64,000 nucleotides of DNA, taken from positions 533,085 to 597,084 of the forward strand of contig VZTJ01001390.1 of the NCBI GenBank assembly GCA_013397795.1. Reading direction: 5' to 3'. Of this stretch, positions 24,461-36,275 are shown piece after piece; within the stretch, counting starts at the first letter, position 1, and every line of letters begins with the position of its first letter. The notes beneath the pieces were generated by a model. It made no database searches and was not told the DNA's origin. It was given only the letters and a program-made list of their open reading frames with translations. The position numbers and the translations under genes are program-made. The stretch is from Orthonyx spaldingii. Its lineage: Eukaryota > Chordata > Aves > Passeriformes > Orthonychidae.

Positions 24461-26702
24461 TAAGGCAGGTTTTGGGACGGCAGCTGTCTGCAGCACAGGT
24501 TGGGCGCTGGTGAGAGGATCCCATGAGAGGAGCAGAGACACAAACACACTTGTGTCTGTTTTCCAAACAACAACAAAGGGTGGAAAGCACTCTCCTGGAT
24601 TTGGGTGGTGGTGGAGCTTGATGCCAACAAAACTGGGCCTGACCTATTGACATTTCTGCAGGTTCCCGATTCCTGCGTGGGGGCTGTCACTTTAAATTTG
24701 AATTGCCTGGGTTTTTTCTATCACAACAGCCTGATATTTTTTGCTTATGAAGAATAAATATTTACAAACCTTCACTCTCGCCAACAAAAGCATTCTGTTC
24801 CAGAATTTTCTTGGGGTTTTGTTCTGTTTTTAAACAGTTTTAGAAATCGTTGCCCAACACTTTAATTTCTGTTATTAAAACAAGTGAGATGGTAAAAAGA
24901 TGCACAAACCAGGGGAAGGATCACAGCGACTCTCGGTTCACAATCAAGGGATTTCAGCGACGGGTTGAAAAATGGCCGAGAGCATCTGTAGGAAATGCAA
25001 AGGATAACAGCACAGTAACTCCAGCCAAGGACAGGTCATCAGGCTGTAGGAAATGTGTTTTCTCGGTAAACTAATGAGGGTTCAACAATTTCATACAATG
25101 CGAGGTTGTAAACAGATTAAACAAAACGGGCAGCGCTGCTCCTCCAGCCAGAGGAGACGACTCCACATTCCTCAAACATCTCAAGAGCTGCAAACAAAAG
25201 CAGAGCCCAGCAAAGCAGTGACCAGCTCACCCTTTATCCATCCCAGAGTCTGCCATCCCTAAGTGCCTGCCAGCCCACCCACACGCAACGTCCCTGCCAG
25301 TGCAACTCACTTCAGAGGGACATGAGGGGGCTCAGCGAGGGAAGGTCAGGGTGGACACCTGGCTGAACACGAGCTTCCAGCACCCAGCAGAGCCACCCAC
25401 ACCCCCCCTGCCCAGTGGAGGACAAAGGGAGTCATGTTTCACATCACTGCCTGCTGCTGGCAAGAACATTGCGTCCAGCTCTTGTATTCACACCTACAAA
25501 AAAAGAAAGCATTGTCAGAAACAGTGAGTTCAGACAATAGCTACAATAATAAATTTTGGATGTGAAAAACCAGCCTTAAGGCTGGTGAGAACCTGAAAGA
25601 GTTCAGTCAATTTAGCTTGCTAAGAAGAAGGTTGAAAAGCAGCTTGACTCCGGTCCATGCATTGCTGCCCGAAACAATGGCTCATGTTAGTGGCTCTTTA
25701 CTCTTGCTCACTGCGATCCAACAGCCACAGGCTGGATTTGCAATGTCCAAATCCAGACCTGAGGTGAAAATTGTTGCCATATGGGTCCATAAGACTCAGA
25801 TATCTTTCCAGAAGCGATGTTCCGACTCAATCAACCACACAACCAAAATTTGGGGGTGTGTCCCCCTGCCTGTGCAGTGCTGAAGCCAAGACAGCTCTTC
25901 CTGATTTCCCCAAAGTCCCATCCCTCACCCATCCCGGCTCCAGAGGTGATGCTGGAGACCAGCTCAGACCCTACATGGGCTGCCAAGCCCAGGGTGAGGA
26001 GGTTGCCCAGACCACACAGCCACAGGAGCTGCTGCTTTCTGGGGATTTGTTGTAGGAAAACCCATAGACAGGTAAGGACATGGCCATGGCTGAGCTGCTG
26101 AGGGACAGCCAAGGGACACCCTGAACAGGAGCAGAACTCCAGCACTTTTCCATTACAGTCACTGCCAGAAGGGAGCAGCCAGAATGGGCAACAGGCAGCT
26201 CCTGTGGACAGAAAGATGGAGAGCCCAGGCTGGGAGCGATGAGATAAATTCTGGAGGTAGATGATTTATTGCATAACCCCCACAATATGGAGCTGCTTGA
26301 CTCTATTAGGTGGATGGATGGCAGGGAATTTAAGAAGAGAAATAGATTTTTTACTCAGCTAATTAGCTAAAAAGACTTGTCTGGAAACACGGGCCCCATT
26401 GTGTCTGAAGTCTGCTGACACACAGCTCAAAGCCACATTTTTCTTGCCTGTTATTACTCTGCCTCCCAGAACGTCTCTCAGAGACACAGAGAGTGGGGTG
26501 GGATCCCTGCACCAAACCACTGGCACCCAAGACACCCAACAAACGTTCAGCTGACACAGTAAAGACACAAGTTTGTGTGTGTGTACATAAATAGATGCAC
26601 ACAGTTTCAGGTATATGCATGCACCTACAGATATACACAAACATACATCACCTATTAATACACTCTAGACATGAAAATATCAGCACACTAAAAAAAAATA
26701 AA

Positions 26703-26750
26703 GTCCATAAAAGAGCCAAGTTTGCCGTCCATAAAAGAGCCAAGTTTGCC
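26703..26750 (+). repeat. Two exact tandem copies of a 24-bp unit
   Basis: The unit beginning GTCCATAAAAGAGCC and ending AAGTTTGCC occurs at 26703-26726 and again at 26727-26750 without a mismatch. A third partial start (ATCCA) follows. A recent local duplication. Confidence 0.95.
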
Positions 26751-26877
26751 ATCCAAGCCAGTTTGCTGCTTCACATTAGTGGGTCCCATAATTTAAAAGC
26801 AAACTGGGGGCACCTGATCAAACAGAAGGGCTGTAGATTGAAGAGAAATAAAAGAAAAATATGACTTGACCCAGCAC

Positions 26878-27110
26878 AGTCACCCCTGGAATCCACTACC
26901 CCAGGAAGTCATGGAGACGCGCGCCAGTGGAACAGACATTTTAAAGGACTGGATAATTTTATGAGCATTAATAACATTTGCAGCTATGCAAGCTAATAAA
27001 ATGTTACAAGGGTAATCAAACTTCATGCTTCAATGTGTAAGTTGATCACCTGTGAGCGCTGGGAAGGAATTTCCTCTCTGGTGCTGTTGTGTTGAGCAAG
27101 TAGCCAGCTG
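26878..27110 (+). repeat. Possible ancient CR1/L3-like LINE remnant
   Basis: Order of recognisable words: TGGAATCCACTACCCCAGGA, AAAGGACTGGATAATTTTAT, CTTCATGCTTCAATGTGTAA, then GGAAGGAATTTCC. It recalls the 3' part of old CR1/L3 elements but is heavily decayed. A repeat-library alignment would decide. Confidence 0.35.
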
Positions 27111-28778
27111 CGCCACAGGGGTGCACTTTTAATAAAAAAAATTAAAATACTAAAAAAAACCCCAAGAATCAGTGTCACTGCTGTGGCTGCTATGTCTTTG
27201 CCTTGGTTTTCTCCTTCTGCAATAGCTGGCACTCACCAGAGGCTCTGAATATCAGTGAGAGCTTTGATGTCAACTTCCTGCGGTTTCCTGGTGTGGTTTT
27301 GGGACAGCGTATCCGACACGATCCGACAATAATATCACTTTACTCCTGGAGAGTTGTTCCTATAAGCTGGCAGCAGGAATTACACCAAGCTTAACCTGTC
27401 ATCCCAGCACCACGGATCCCACACTGTCTTTACGTTTCCATACTGGACAAGTTGTGTCGGCCAACTAAGCACAGGCTCTTCCAGTAACTCTGAGCCCCAT
27501 CACAGAGGAGCTTCAGGTATTCCCAGGAAAACTTGGCAGCTTTTGAGCTCTCTACCAATTCAAAACTATCCAATATGTTATTTATAACATCCAAGCAGCA
27601 ACCTTGGTGCTTCCAGTGTTTCCTAGTCTCGGAAGTTAATGCCCTTGTAATTAATGAACTGACAGCAAACGCTGCAATCTGCTGCCACAGGCTTTGCAAA
27701 AGAACGACAGACTTTACTCCTGTGCCTACCCTTCTGTTCCAGGGAATCCAGGCTCAGTTCAGCCAGCTGGGGAGGAGGCTGAAGGGAGGACGGGACATAG
27801 CAGAAGTGTCAAAATAAGCCTTTCACTTCAAAATAACAAACACAGGGGTTACAGATACAAAGCCAAAGGGCTGGAGAGGACAAGGGTGTGTTCAAACAAG
27901 AGACCTGCTCCAGGAACCTGCCCTCTCCAAAACAAAGAGACAAAATAGGTATTGCATAGAAGGAATGTTGGTAAAACACATGCTCCACTGTGGGCAGACC
28001 ACAACAGGGTCTGGTGAGCTCCCCTGTGAAGCACAGGCCTTGGGAATGCAGGATTACAGCCCCCCACCGCAGCCCTGCCGTACCCCCCTCCCTCCATCCG
28101 GTTAAAACCCACGCGTATCACCATGGAAACCAAACCTGAACCCTTCACTGAATCCGAGCAGCCAACACCCAGGCCTGGCTTTGCTGCCCCTGCTCCTCCT
28201 GCCCTTGGGAGCACCTTCTCCTGGGTCCCAGAGCCAGGGGTGGGAAGAGGCAAGGCACACTTCCCGGGACTGGAGGACAATGCCTCTCATGAGAATTAAG
28301 AGGTGCATCACTGATCACTCGGGGTGGTTATTCACAAATTCCTCTTTTGAGCACGAGGTGTGTTTGAAGGAGGACATGAGGATCCATCGACCAGCCTGGC
28401 CATTCATGAGTCCATATTTCCTCTCCTTTCTATCTGTCCTTTGAGAAAAGCAGTTCAATATTCCTTGGGGAGTGAGGAGGCAAAGGATACAAGGATTACA
28501 TGAATCAGTCACCCTTTCATCCCCAAGCAATCATTCTCATGGTGACAGTGTCCTCCAGGCCACAAAACCCATATTTTTCTGAATACACAGCACTGAGAAC
28601 TGCATTCACTGCCCTCCAAAGGCCTTTCCAAATGACATTCCCTCCTCAGCCATGGCAGCATTTGGCCTGGAACACGATATGCCCCAAGGAAGCCGTAACT
28701 TTTCCACCAGGTCAGGAAAGCACTTTAAATCACAGTTAGAAGAGCACCATTGCCAGAGAGCAGAGCTGACACCCCGTG

Positions 28779-28870
28779 TGATGTCACACACATGAACCCA
28801 GCACATGGCTGACAACAGCCACGGGGCTTAGAGTTACAGGCAATAAAGTATGACATCATCATGACATCAT
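28779..28870. promoter_or_regulatory. Cluster of three ATF/CRE-like TGACATCA motifs
   Basis: TGATGTCA (reverse complement of TGACATCA) at 28779-28786, then TGACATCAT at 28851-28859 and 28862-28870. CREB/ATF and AP-1 family proteins bind related 8-mers. Three exact copies in 92 bp are unlikely in unique sequence, but function is inferred. Confidence 0.35.
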
Positions 28871-31018
28871 GAAAGGAGAAATTCAATTCCCAGCCCAGGG
28901 GCTATCAGTTACTGCTTTATTCTAAAAGCTGTCACTATGTGCATGAGCAATGAGCAGAATCCATCATTTCCACGGGTTTTTATGGCCACCATAAATTTGG
29001 AACACTTAGGCCTCAGCCACCTCCCCGGGTCTCTCCAAGCCCATCTGTTAGTGCTCCCTCCACATCCTGGCACTACAAATCCCATTTCAGGGGAAATCAA
29101 AGCAGCTCAGGTGTGATCTGTGCTGTGAGATCACACAGGTTTGGCTTTGGGGTGACCAGGCACCTGTCAGCTCTGCACGTGGTGTCCCTCACCCCTGGGC
29201 TCACACAGCTGGATGCACCATGGACAAACCCTGTGACACTTGCACAAGCTCTAAAAGCCATTTTAAAATCTGTTTTGATGAGCACTCCCAGGCAGATGCT
29301 TCAAGAAGATGCAGACTGCCCATCTCACCCCTGCCAAGGCACTTACTTATATGTTAATAAAAGATTAATTTCACAGATATATAAAGTATGCAGCCTAGCA
29401 GGTCACAGAGGCAGAGGTGAATGTGCTTTCCAGTGAGGCTGAAGCAGGTGGAATATTTTGGGGTGCTTTTATGAGTAGATGGTATCAATCTGCCTACTCT
29501 CACAAATATGATCTGGCTCATGTGGTCATACACACATTTAACTCAGTCTTCATAACACCTCGGGCAGTGATAAGGGCTGGATTTTTCATAAGATTCCTGA
29601 CATAGAAGAGGTGTCCCTTGTCTTTGCCTCCTTTTATTGTTTTTATTTCACCTGTTGCTGCAAAAAACAAAGCAGTGCCACGACCCAACAGATATTTCCT
29701 GGAGTATATCAGAGACTCTCGACTGTTATTTCCAGTCATGAGGTGGGAAACTTCTCCACTGCAATGAACCCCTACTTCCAATTTCCTGACCTCCATAGCA
29801 TTAGATGAGGCCAGTCTGATCTTTACCAGATACCTTGAAAATACAGAAATATCCCCTGCTTGCTCCCACCCAGGACACAGTTCCCCAGAAGTATTAAAAT
29901 AAAATTAAAATTATCCATTTCCATCCACTGCAGCTGCATTTGTCCTGCTCACTTCTTACGGGTCCCCTGCAAAAATGTCACTACGTGCAAAAGTGACCTC
30001 CCTGCATCATCAGTGTGATTGCCAGTCACTTGGGACCTTCTAGATATCCTTGACTCAACCCCAAAATCCCTGCCCAGGATGCTTAAAGGTGGTGCCTTTA
30101 AGGGGGTTCAGCTGATAGACATCAAATACCATCTCAAGTTATGACATATTTTTAACTATTGTTGATGCACAGAATAACCTTGTTGATGCATAATCCCTGG
30201 GGGAAAAAAGCCACAGTGACAGCTGGGCACAAAATATTCAGGTTCTGCTAAGGATGTGGCATTATCACCTGGATCATAACCCAGTGCAGAGTTCACTTCA
30301 TTTTCAAGATATTTCATGGGATAATCTTTATACTATCTCAGTTCATTACTTCTGTGCAAAGATCAAAGATAACACTGGGGTTTGGAGGTGAAAGAACTTG
30401 GCAAGTCACCTTCTCTTTTCTCACAGGCAGTGAATAACAAAAGAACAAAGCCACCTCGTTTAAGAGGGGCTGTCGGGACAAGTCACTTTTGAGGGAGTGT
30501 GTTGGTATTTAGGGAGGGCAAAGAGGTGCTAAAACTCCTCACATAACCACCCCCAGGTCTTGCAGTCCCAAAATCCACTGTATCATTTCAGCTCTGCACC
30601 TCTGATCACTTGTAGGCTTTCCTGAAGTGTGGCTCTGCACTAATACCCAGCACTGAGAATGATTTTTAAATGCCAGTGAGCTTTTCTCAACCCGATTTCC
30701 ACGGTCCCCATCAGTTACACACAATTAACAGATAATTATAGGCAGGTTCCGAGACAGCAGCCTGCATGCAACACTCCCCTTGCTCAACGTGGCTAACACA
30801 CCGTGCAGCTCCACCTTCACCAGCCAGGAGACAGGAAAAATGGGAAAGGGATTGACTCAATAACCTGAGACTTGCTGCAAAAATGTAGCTCCAAGTTAAA
30901 CATTCAGAGCATACACGACCAGAGCACCAGCAATTACTGGATTTGTTACTGCCTCAACTATCATGACAGGCATTGAAATAAATCTAATTTATATGACATA
31001 CAGTCATCTAGAAAAGCC

Positions 31019-31037
31019 TTTTTTTTTTTTTTTTTTT
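31019..31037 (+). repeat. Poly(T) run, 19 bases
   Basis: Uninterrupted T19, which is A19 on the minus strand. No AATAAA or retrocopy-like gene sequence precedes it on the minus strand, so it reads as simple repeat rather than a processed pseudogene tail. Confidence 0.9.
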
Positions 31038-31555
31038 AAGAAATTCTTTTAAGATGTCAATGTGCTACACATGGCTCCGTTTTGAGACCTCTCCAGACTG
31101 GAGATCAGACAAGATATACAAGCCTTTCAGCCTGCCAAGTTTCATCCTTGTTAGGAGTAAGCCTGAATTCAGAATTTTCTACACAGTGCCTCCATGAATG
31201 CGATTAAGGAAGGCCTCTTGCCATTAAATGTTTGCTGCAGGGATCCAAACCCCCTCTCCCATCCTCCTGCAGTGTTCCCTAAAGGCCAGGCTCGTCACGG
31301 CTGCGCTCCAGACGTTCATGTTGCATTTCCCTCTGTAGCTCAGGCCTGGGATGTTTCTCTGGAGCCTGAAGCACAGCCCAGATGTTTCTCCTGGCTCTCC
31401 AGGCATCCCCCACCCATGTCTGGTACCCCCCATGCCCTTGCTCACCACACTGGTGCTGTCACGCTGAGCTGGAAGCGCGGGCTGAGGAGTCCCTTAAGTT
31501 GTTCTGGTCCCTGGATGCCAAAATCTGAGCAACATTATTGATGTCCAAACCTGAG

Positions 31556-31796
31556 TTAGGGGGGTTTAGGTTGGACATCAGGGAAAGGTACTTCCCCAGA
31601 GGGTGCTGGGCACTGCCCAGGCTCCCCAGGGAATGGTCCCGGCCCCGAGGCTGCCAGAGCTCCAGGAGTGTTTGGACAGCGCTGCCAGGGATGCACAGGG
31701 TGGGGTTGTTGGGGTGTCTGTGCAGGGCCAGGGGCTGGACTTTGATCCTTGTGGGTCCCTTCCAGCTCAGGATATTCCATGGTTCTACGAAACTCA
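31556..31796 (+). repeat. CR1-J-like LINE fragment (3' end)
   Basis: GGGTTTAGGTTGGACATCAG, CCCAGAGGGTGCTGGGCACT, CCAGGAGTGTTTGGACAGCG, GATGCACAGGGTGGGGTTGT, GTGGGTCCCTTCCAGCTCAG, tail GATATTCCATGGTTCTACGA. It retains the GTTTGGACAGCGCTGCC segment missing from the 37589 copy. Confidence 0.94.
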
Positions 31797-32104
31797 GGAG
31801 CATCTCCCTCAAGAGGTCCTGCCTCTGAGTTCAGGGTGCTGGCATTCCTGAAAAACACGGTCCTGAGGCAACAGCTTCACCACACCACTCTTTCCTTAAA
31901 TACTTCACACAGGGCCATTCTGGCAGATGCTGACTGGGAATCATCACATCCACCCACCGAGCAGCAAAGCAAACCACTTGTTACCTTCCTCCATTTACAT
32001 ATCACGCTCCCACAAATTACAGCTCAATTGGGCTCTCCTGGATTCCATCACACAGCTCCAGGAGAACGTGGTCCCAGCAACGGCGCTCTCCAGGCAAGTT
32101 GAGG

Positions 32105-32390
32105 CAGTAAATAGAAAGGGCTAATTGGGGAAGGGGGGAGATGCTGTTTCCTGATGTAAAAATAACTGACACTTCCAGGAAATAATGGTATAAATAGAAA
32201 TTGAAGCCATTCCTCCTCCGAAAATATTTCATAATTATGTGTCATAAAAATAATTAGGTTATGGTGAATTAGTACAAATGTTTACAACAAAATTGCCATG
32301 CAAAACATTATGGGTAATACATGCTAATTGCTGTAGAAGCAAAAGCTGATTATGTTTCAGCAATATTAAAAGTTGCCAACTCGGCGCTGC
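32105..32390. promoter_or_regulatory. Candidate conserved non-coding element (homeodomain-core rich)
   Basis: Contains GGCTAATTGGG, TTCATAATTATG, AAATAATTAGG, GTGAATTAGT, ATGCTAATTGC and CTGATTATG in under 300 bp, with no repeat similarity and no open frame of note. This density of TAAT cores resembles developmental enhancers; conservation cannot be tested here. Confidence 0.35.
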
Positions 32391-33496
32391 CATCCAAGCT
32401 CCGATATCTCTCGGCAGCATCTAAGGACACAGGGAGAGCTGGTGAGGAGAGGAAGACGTGGCATGTGGGCAGTCTGTGCTCTGCCCTGCCAAGCACTGCC
32501 CTGGCTGAGCAGCAATTCCCAGAAAGCTCACACCAGGAATCCTCAGGGAGCACTCGCGGAGGACGAGGCACCACCCTTGCTCCCTGGTACGACTGAGGGA
32601 ACAGGGAACAGCCAGGAGGGGACCCAGCTGGGGCTGTCCAAGGGGTAGCTGAGACCTGGGTCCTGCAGAGCCAGCTCCCAGCCAGAGCTGGATGGGATCT
32701 GGATCCTGTTCTGTGCACATCCTGGTCCGTGATCATCACCTGAGCAGCTGCTCTGCCCCAAGGCAGCTGGCCAAGCCTGCAGGACCCCGGCCACCAGCTT
32801 GGGCAGGATGGTGCTAAGGGTGAGCTGTGGATTGCTCATCCCAAGGCCCTGCAGGGTGGATCACTCTGTCTCTGCACACACATCCAACCCACTCCTCACC
32901 CAACCCAGTGAGTTTTGGGTTGGATCCCCTTGATCCAAGACGTCTTGGGAGAATTGGGGTCTGAGTATCTCTAGAGCGTGGGCAGAGGTCTGTCACACAT
33001 CCCCATCAATCTGTTTGGTTCCTTGTCCCCTTGTCACCAGACGTGGCAAACTGCTCAAGGGGAGCACTGGGTAGAGCTTAAGGTGTGAATTTAAAGCGCA
33101 TGGCTTCAAAGTTAGGAAATTCCTGCAGAGTGCTCTCAGAACTGAAGTGACATTAATTGGGTTTACCAAGCTCATTTCCAACACAAATGCCAGTAAACCG
33201 GATTACATTTCAGTGGGGGTGTTCACACAGAACTTCAACACAGTTTAACTAATCCTCTTCCTGAGTAAATTTGCCTTAAACCCTCTAAGCATCCCATATT
33301 CCAGTTTCTCCTGCAGGGGAGTTGCTGAGTTTTACCATTGAAAACTTGATCGTCTTTGTCCTTTTTTCACTAGGTTGGAAATAAATATCTTTCCAAAAGG
33401 CAGAAATTCCTCGTTCCCCTTTTACCCAGGAGCCGAGGCAGTTCTCAGACCATTACAGGCCTGGGAAAACGGTCCCAAGAGCAGGCAGAGCCCAGC

Positions 33497-33585
33497 CCTG
33501 GTGGGAGGTGTCCCTGCCCACGCCTCGGGGATTGGAACTGGATGATCTCTCAGGTCCTTCCAGCCTAAACCATCCAGTGATTCCC
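33497..33585 (+). repeat. CR1 LINE fragment (3' end, short)
   Basis: Plus strand: GGTGGGAGGTGTCCCTGCCC, GGGATTGGAACTGGATGATC, CAGGTCCTTCCAGCCTAAAC, tail CATCCAGTGATTCCC. About 90 bp. Confidence 0.88.
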
Positions 33586-33589
33586 TGGA

Positions 33590-33953
33590 GGAGCTGCGCA
33601 CCCCTGACCCCTCCCCAAACCCCGCACATCTCCTCGGGCTCCAGCGGTGACCCTCGTGTGACACCACGGGCATTGATGCCGCTCCCAAGTTTGCAAATAC
33701 GGGATGAAAGGCGCCATGGAAATGATGGGGTGGTTTCCCGTTTTTTGGTTTTTTTTTTTCAAACAAAGCGGCGTTTGAGATGTTAATCGCGCCGCTGGCT
33801 AACGAGAGGCTGTGCCGTGAACAGGCTCGGGGCGGCCCCTGCTCCCGCCCGGCTCCGCGGGTTGGAAGGCGCTGGAGCCCGGCCGTGCGCGGTGCCGCGC
33901 TCATTATGCACCGAGTCACACCGGGCAGCTCCCGGCAGAACGCCGAGACAGAG
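33590..33953 (+). other. CpG-rich patch with possible first exon of an unknown transcript
   Basis: 33780-33950 is dense in CpG (CTCGGGGCGG, GCGCGGTGCCGCGC) and ends at CAGAG with GTAAAC at 33954-33959, an acceptable donor on the plus strand. The layout fits a CpG-island first exon of an intergenic RNA. No coding frame is recognised and no matching downstream exon was found. Confidence 0.2.
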
Positions 33954-36251
33954 GTAAACCACTGTTTGGAAACAAAGGAGGGCTCTCTCCATCCTAATTA
34001 GCGGCAGGTTGCAGGGAGCGGCGGCGGAAGGCGAAGGTCACTTCCCGCAAGGCTCAGCTCGGGATGCCGAAACACCCACTCAATTCAGGCGGCTCAGCGG
34101 GCATGGGCAGACCAGAGCAATTACACTCCCTGCATTTCCCCACGGAAGGGTTTGACAATGCAACTCTTGGAAAAAAAAGGTGACTGCAGGAGCTCTTTAT
34201 TCTGCCGCCTCGGAGCAGGGGGAAGCGCAGCCCAGCGCTGCCGACGCCGGCAATGGCACGGCTGTGTCTTTGTGCCTCTGCGCTGGGAGCCGAGCTGGGA
34301 GGGCTGGCTTCCTCTTTATTTTTAACTTGAGAAATGAATAAGAGCAAATTTTAACATTTGAAAAACAAAGAGAAAAAAACCCCACAAAGGTGAAGACTCT
34401 TTGCAGTGGGTTGAGTTCCCTCTGAGTACTCCAAGTTTTCTTCCAGATGCTGCCGGTGAGAATTAACCTTTAAAGGAACCATCTAAGCATGAACCCTGGG
34501 AGCCTTTCTGGGAGAAGCAGCTCCTCTGCTGGGACAGTCCTTGCATGGCTCAGCCCAAGGATTCAGCTGTTCTGTTAAAGGACTCGCTGCGCCCCAGCCG
34601 CCTCACACACACAGAGCTCTTCCAAAAGGTCAAAGCGTCTTTTTTGCCCTCAGCTGATATTTCTTTCCTCCCTGCACACACCCCGGGTGCTGTGTGCCCA
34701 CATCTGCCCTCCCGTCGCACCTCTCACAGCTCCCTCACACAGCAACTCCCCCGCAGGGCACCTGCACCGCTCTCGGCACCTTCTGCCGACGGCAGGAGCA
34801 TTTCCTGGAGGGCTGTGCAGGAACACACCCGCCTTCATCCCTTCCAAAGACTCCAGAACGGGGAATTTTCAGTGGGAAAGACTGAGATTTTTCTAAAGTT
34901 CTTTATTTTTAGGCTGATAAACAAGTGATGCAGACACCATCTGGATCCCCCCTCAAAGGCTTCAGATCCAACATGTTGTCCAGACCCCTCTTCCCTGTTC
35001 CAACTAACAGCAAGTGATCACCAGCACACACTGGATGGGATCCACCCCAATCCGTCCTTGCATGGGAAACAGCTTCAGCCAGCAGCTCAACAGGAGGCAG
35101 AGCAGCCACGGGGTTAGCACAGCTTTCTTTGAACCATTTGTGAAATACATTTCAGATCACAACCTGCAGCTCTTTCCCTCCAACACGCCCCACACTGTTC
35201 CACACCCATTTCCCAGCGTGGAGGAGTCCAGCAGACCTTCTGCTGCCCACACCTGAGCCACAGCTGCCTCATGCTCCACAAACCCACCCTCGATGTTGGG
35301 CCAGTGATGCCCAAAACATCTTCCAGAGCTGCAGTTCCCCTTTATTTTCTCTCCCAGCTGCATCAGCAGTAACTAACACTGAGCACTGGCATTACAGGGG
35401 TTTCCAGCTGTTTCCAAGCAGTCATAAAGCAGTGCTTGAGAGGGCTCCGGGGTCTGTGGTGCAGCCATGCTCATTGTTCCCAGCAAAAGGACCAAGCTGG
35501 CCCTGGCACAGGGCTGGGGACACATCGGGTGGGTCTCAACAACGTGCCAGTCCTGCTCGGTCACAGGCTGGCATCTGTCCTGGCACATCTCTTGGCATCA
35601 GGCTGACTTTGCAGATCTGGGTGGCTGGAGATGAAAGGTGGAGTTTTCTTGCTCAGAGGATGTTTCCAGGTCCTTTCAGAGTGTGCTGAGAGACTGTTTT
35701 AGGTGCAGGCTTGCCAGAACAGAGGGAGGTTTCCCAGCAGGGATGTGCGGCTCTCCACTAAGCTGATGATCCCATCATGCCTCCATCATTCCTATGAAAA
35801 TGCTGTTTGCCCTCTGGCAGCACTCCCAGTACCCCCTGGCCACAGCACTGGCCACTGTTCCCACAGGGATCCCACGGGGATGTCAATGCTGCCTCTGTTT
35901 CTGAAGCTCAAAGGTTTGTTCTTCAAACCTCTCGCAAGTGATAAAACCTTCAGTCAGGTGAAAGCACATCAGCACCACCACCATCCCCATGCCCAGCACA
36001 CAGGGAAAACACATCTTGGCTTCCAAGCCTCCATGACTCCAGGTGACAGTTGGTTATGGCAAATCAAGCAACACTCACAACAACCAGACTGCAGCCAGCG
36101 CCCCCTGCTTGCCTCCTCTCCCCCTTAAAAGACAACTCAAAAATTCACCAAATACCTCACAACCAGCAGTTCACAAGTTGGCCTTCTGCAGCTTTCTTCC
36201 CCCTGACACTCATTGCCTGCAGAGCCAGGATGAAGAGCTGTTTTCCTCTCT

Positions 36252-36275
36252 TCCTCCTCCTCCTCCTCCTCCTCC
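36252..36275 (+). repeat. (TCC)8 trinucleotide repeat
   Basis: Eight uninterrupted TCC units in a longer pyrimidine-rich stretch from about 36240. Confidence 0.95.

Larger units (their letters stand above)
24461..31555. other. Long intergenic stretch without a gene
   Basis: 24700-25130 and 29600-31110 are AT-rich. 25575-25660 may be an old CR1 internal fragment (plus). 26570-26650 is CA/TG-rich. It also holds an old LINE-like segment (26878-27110), a 24-bp tandem duplication (26703-26750), three TGACATCA motifs (28779-28870), a hairpin (29111-29136) and a T19 run (31019-31037). No protein family recognised. Confidence 0.5.

Noticed and set aside
31019..31037. Processed pseudogene tail (A19 on the minus strand)
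   Set aside because: No AATAAA or gene-like sequence precedes it on that strand.
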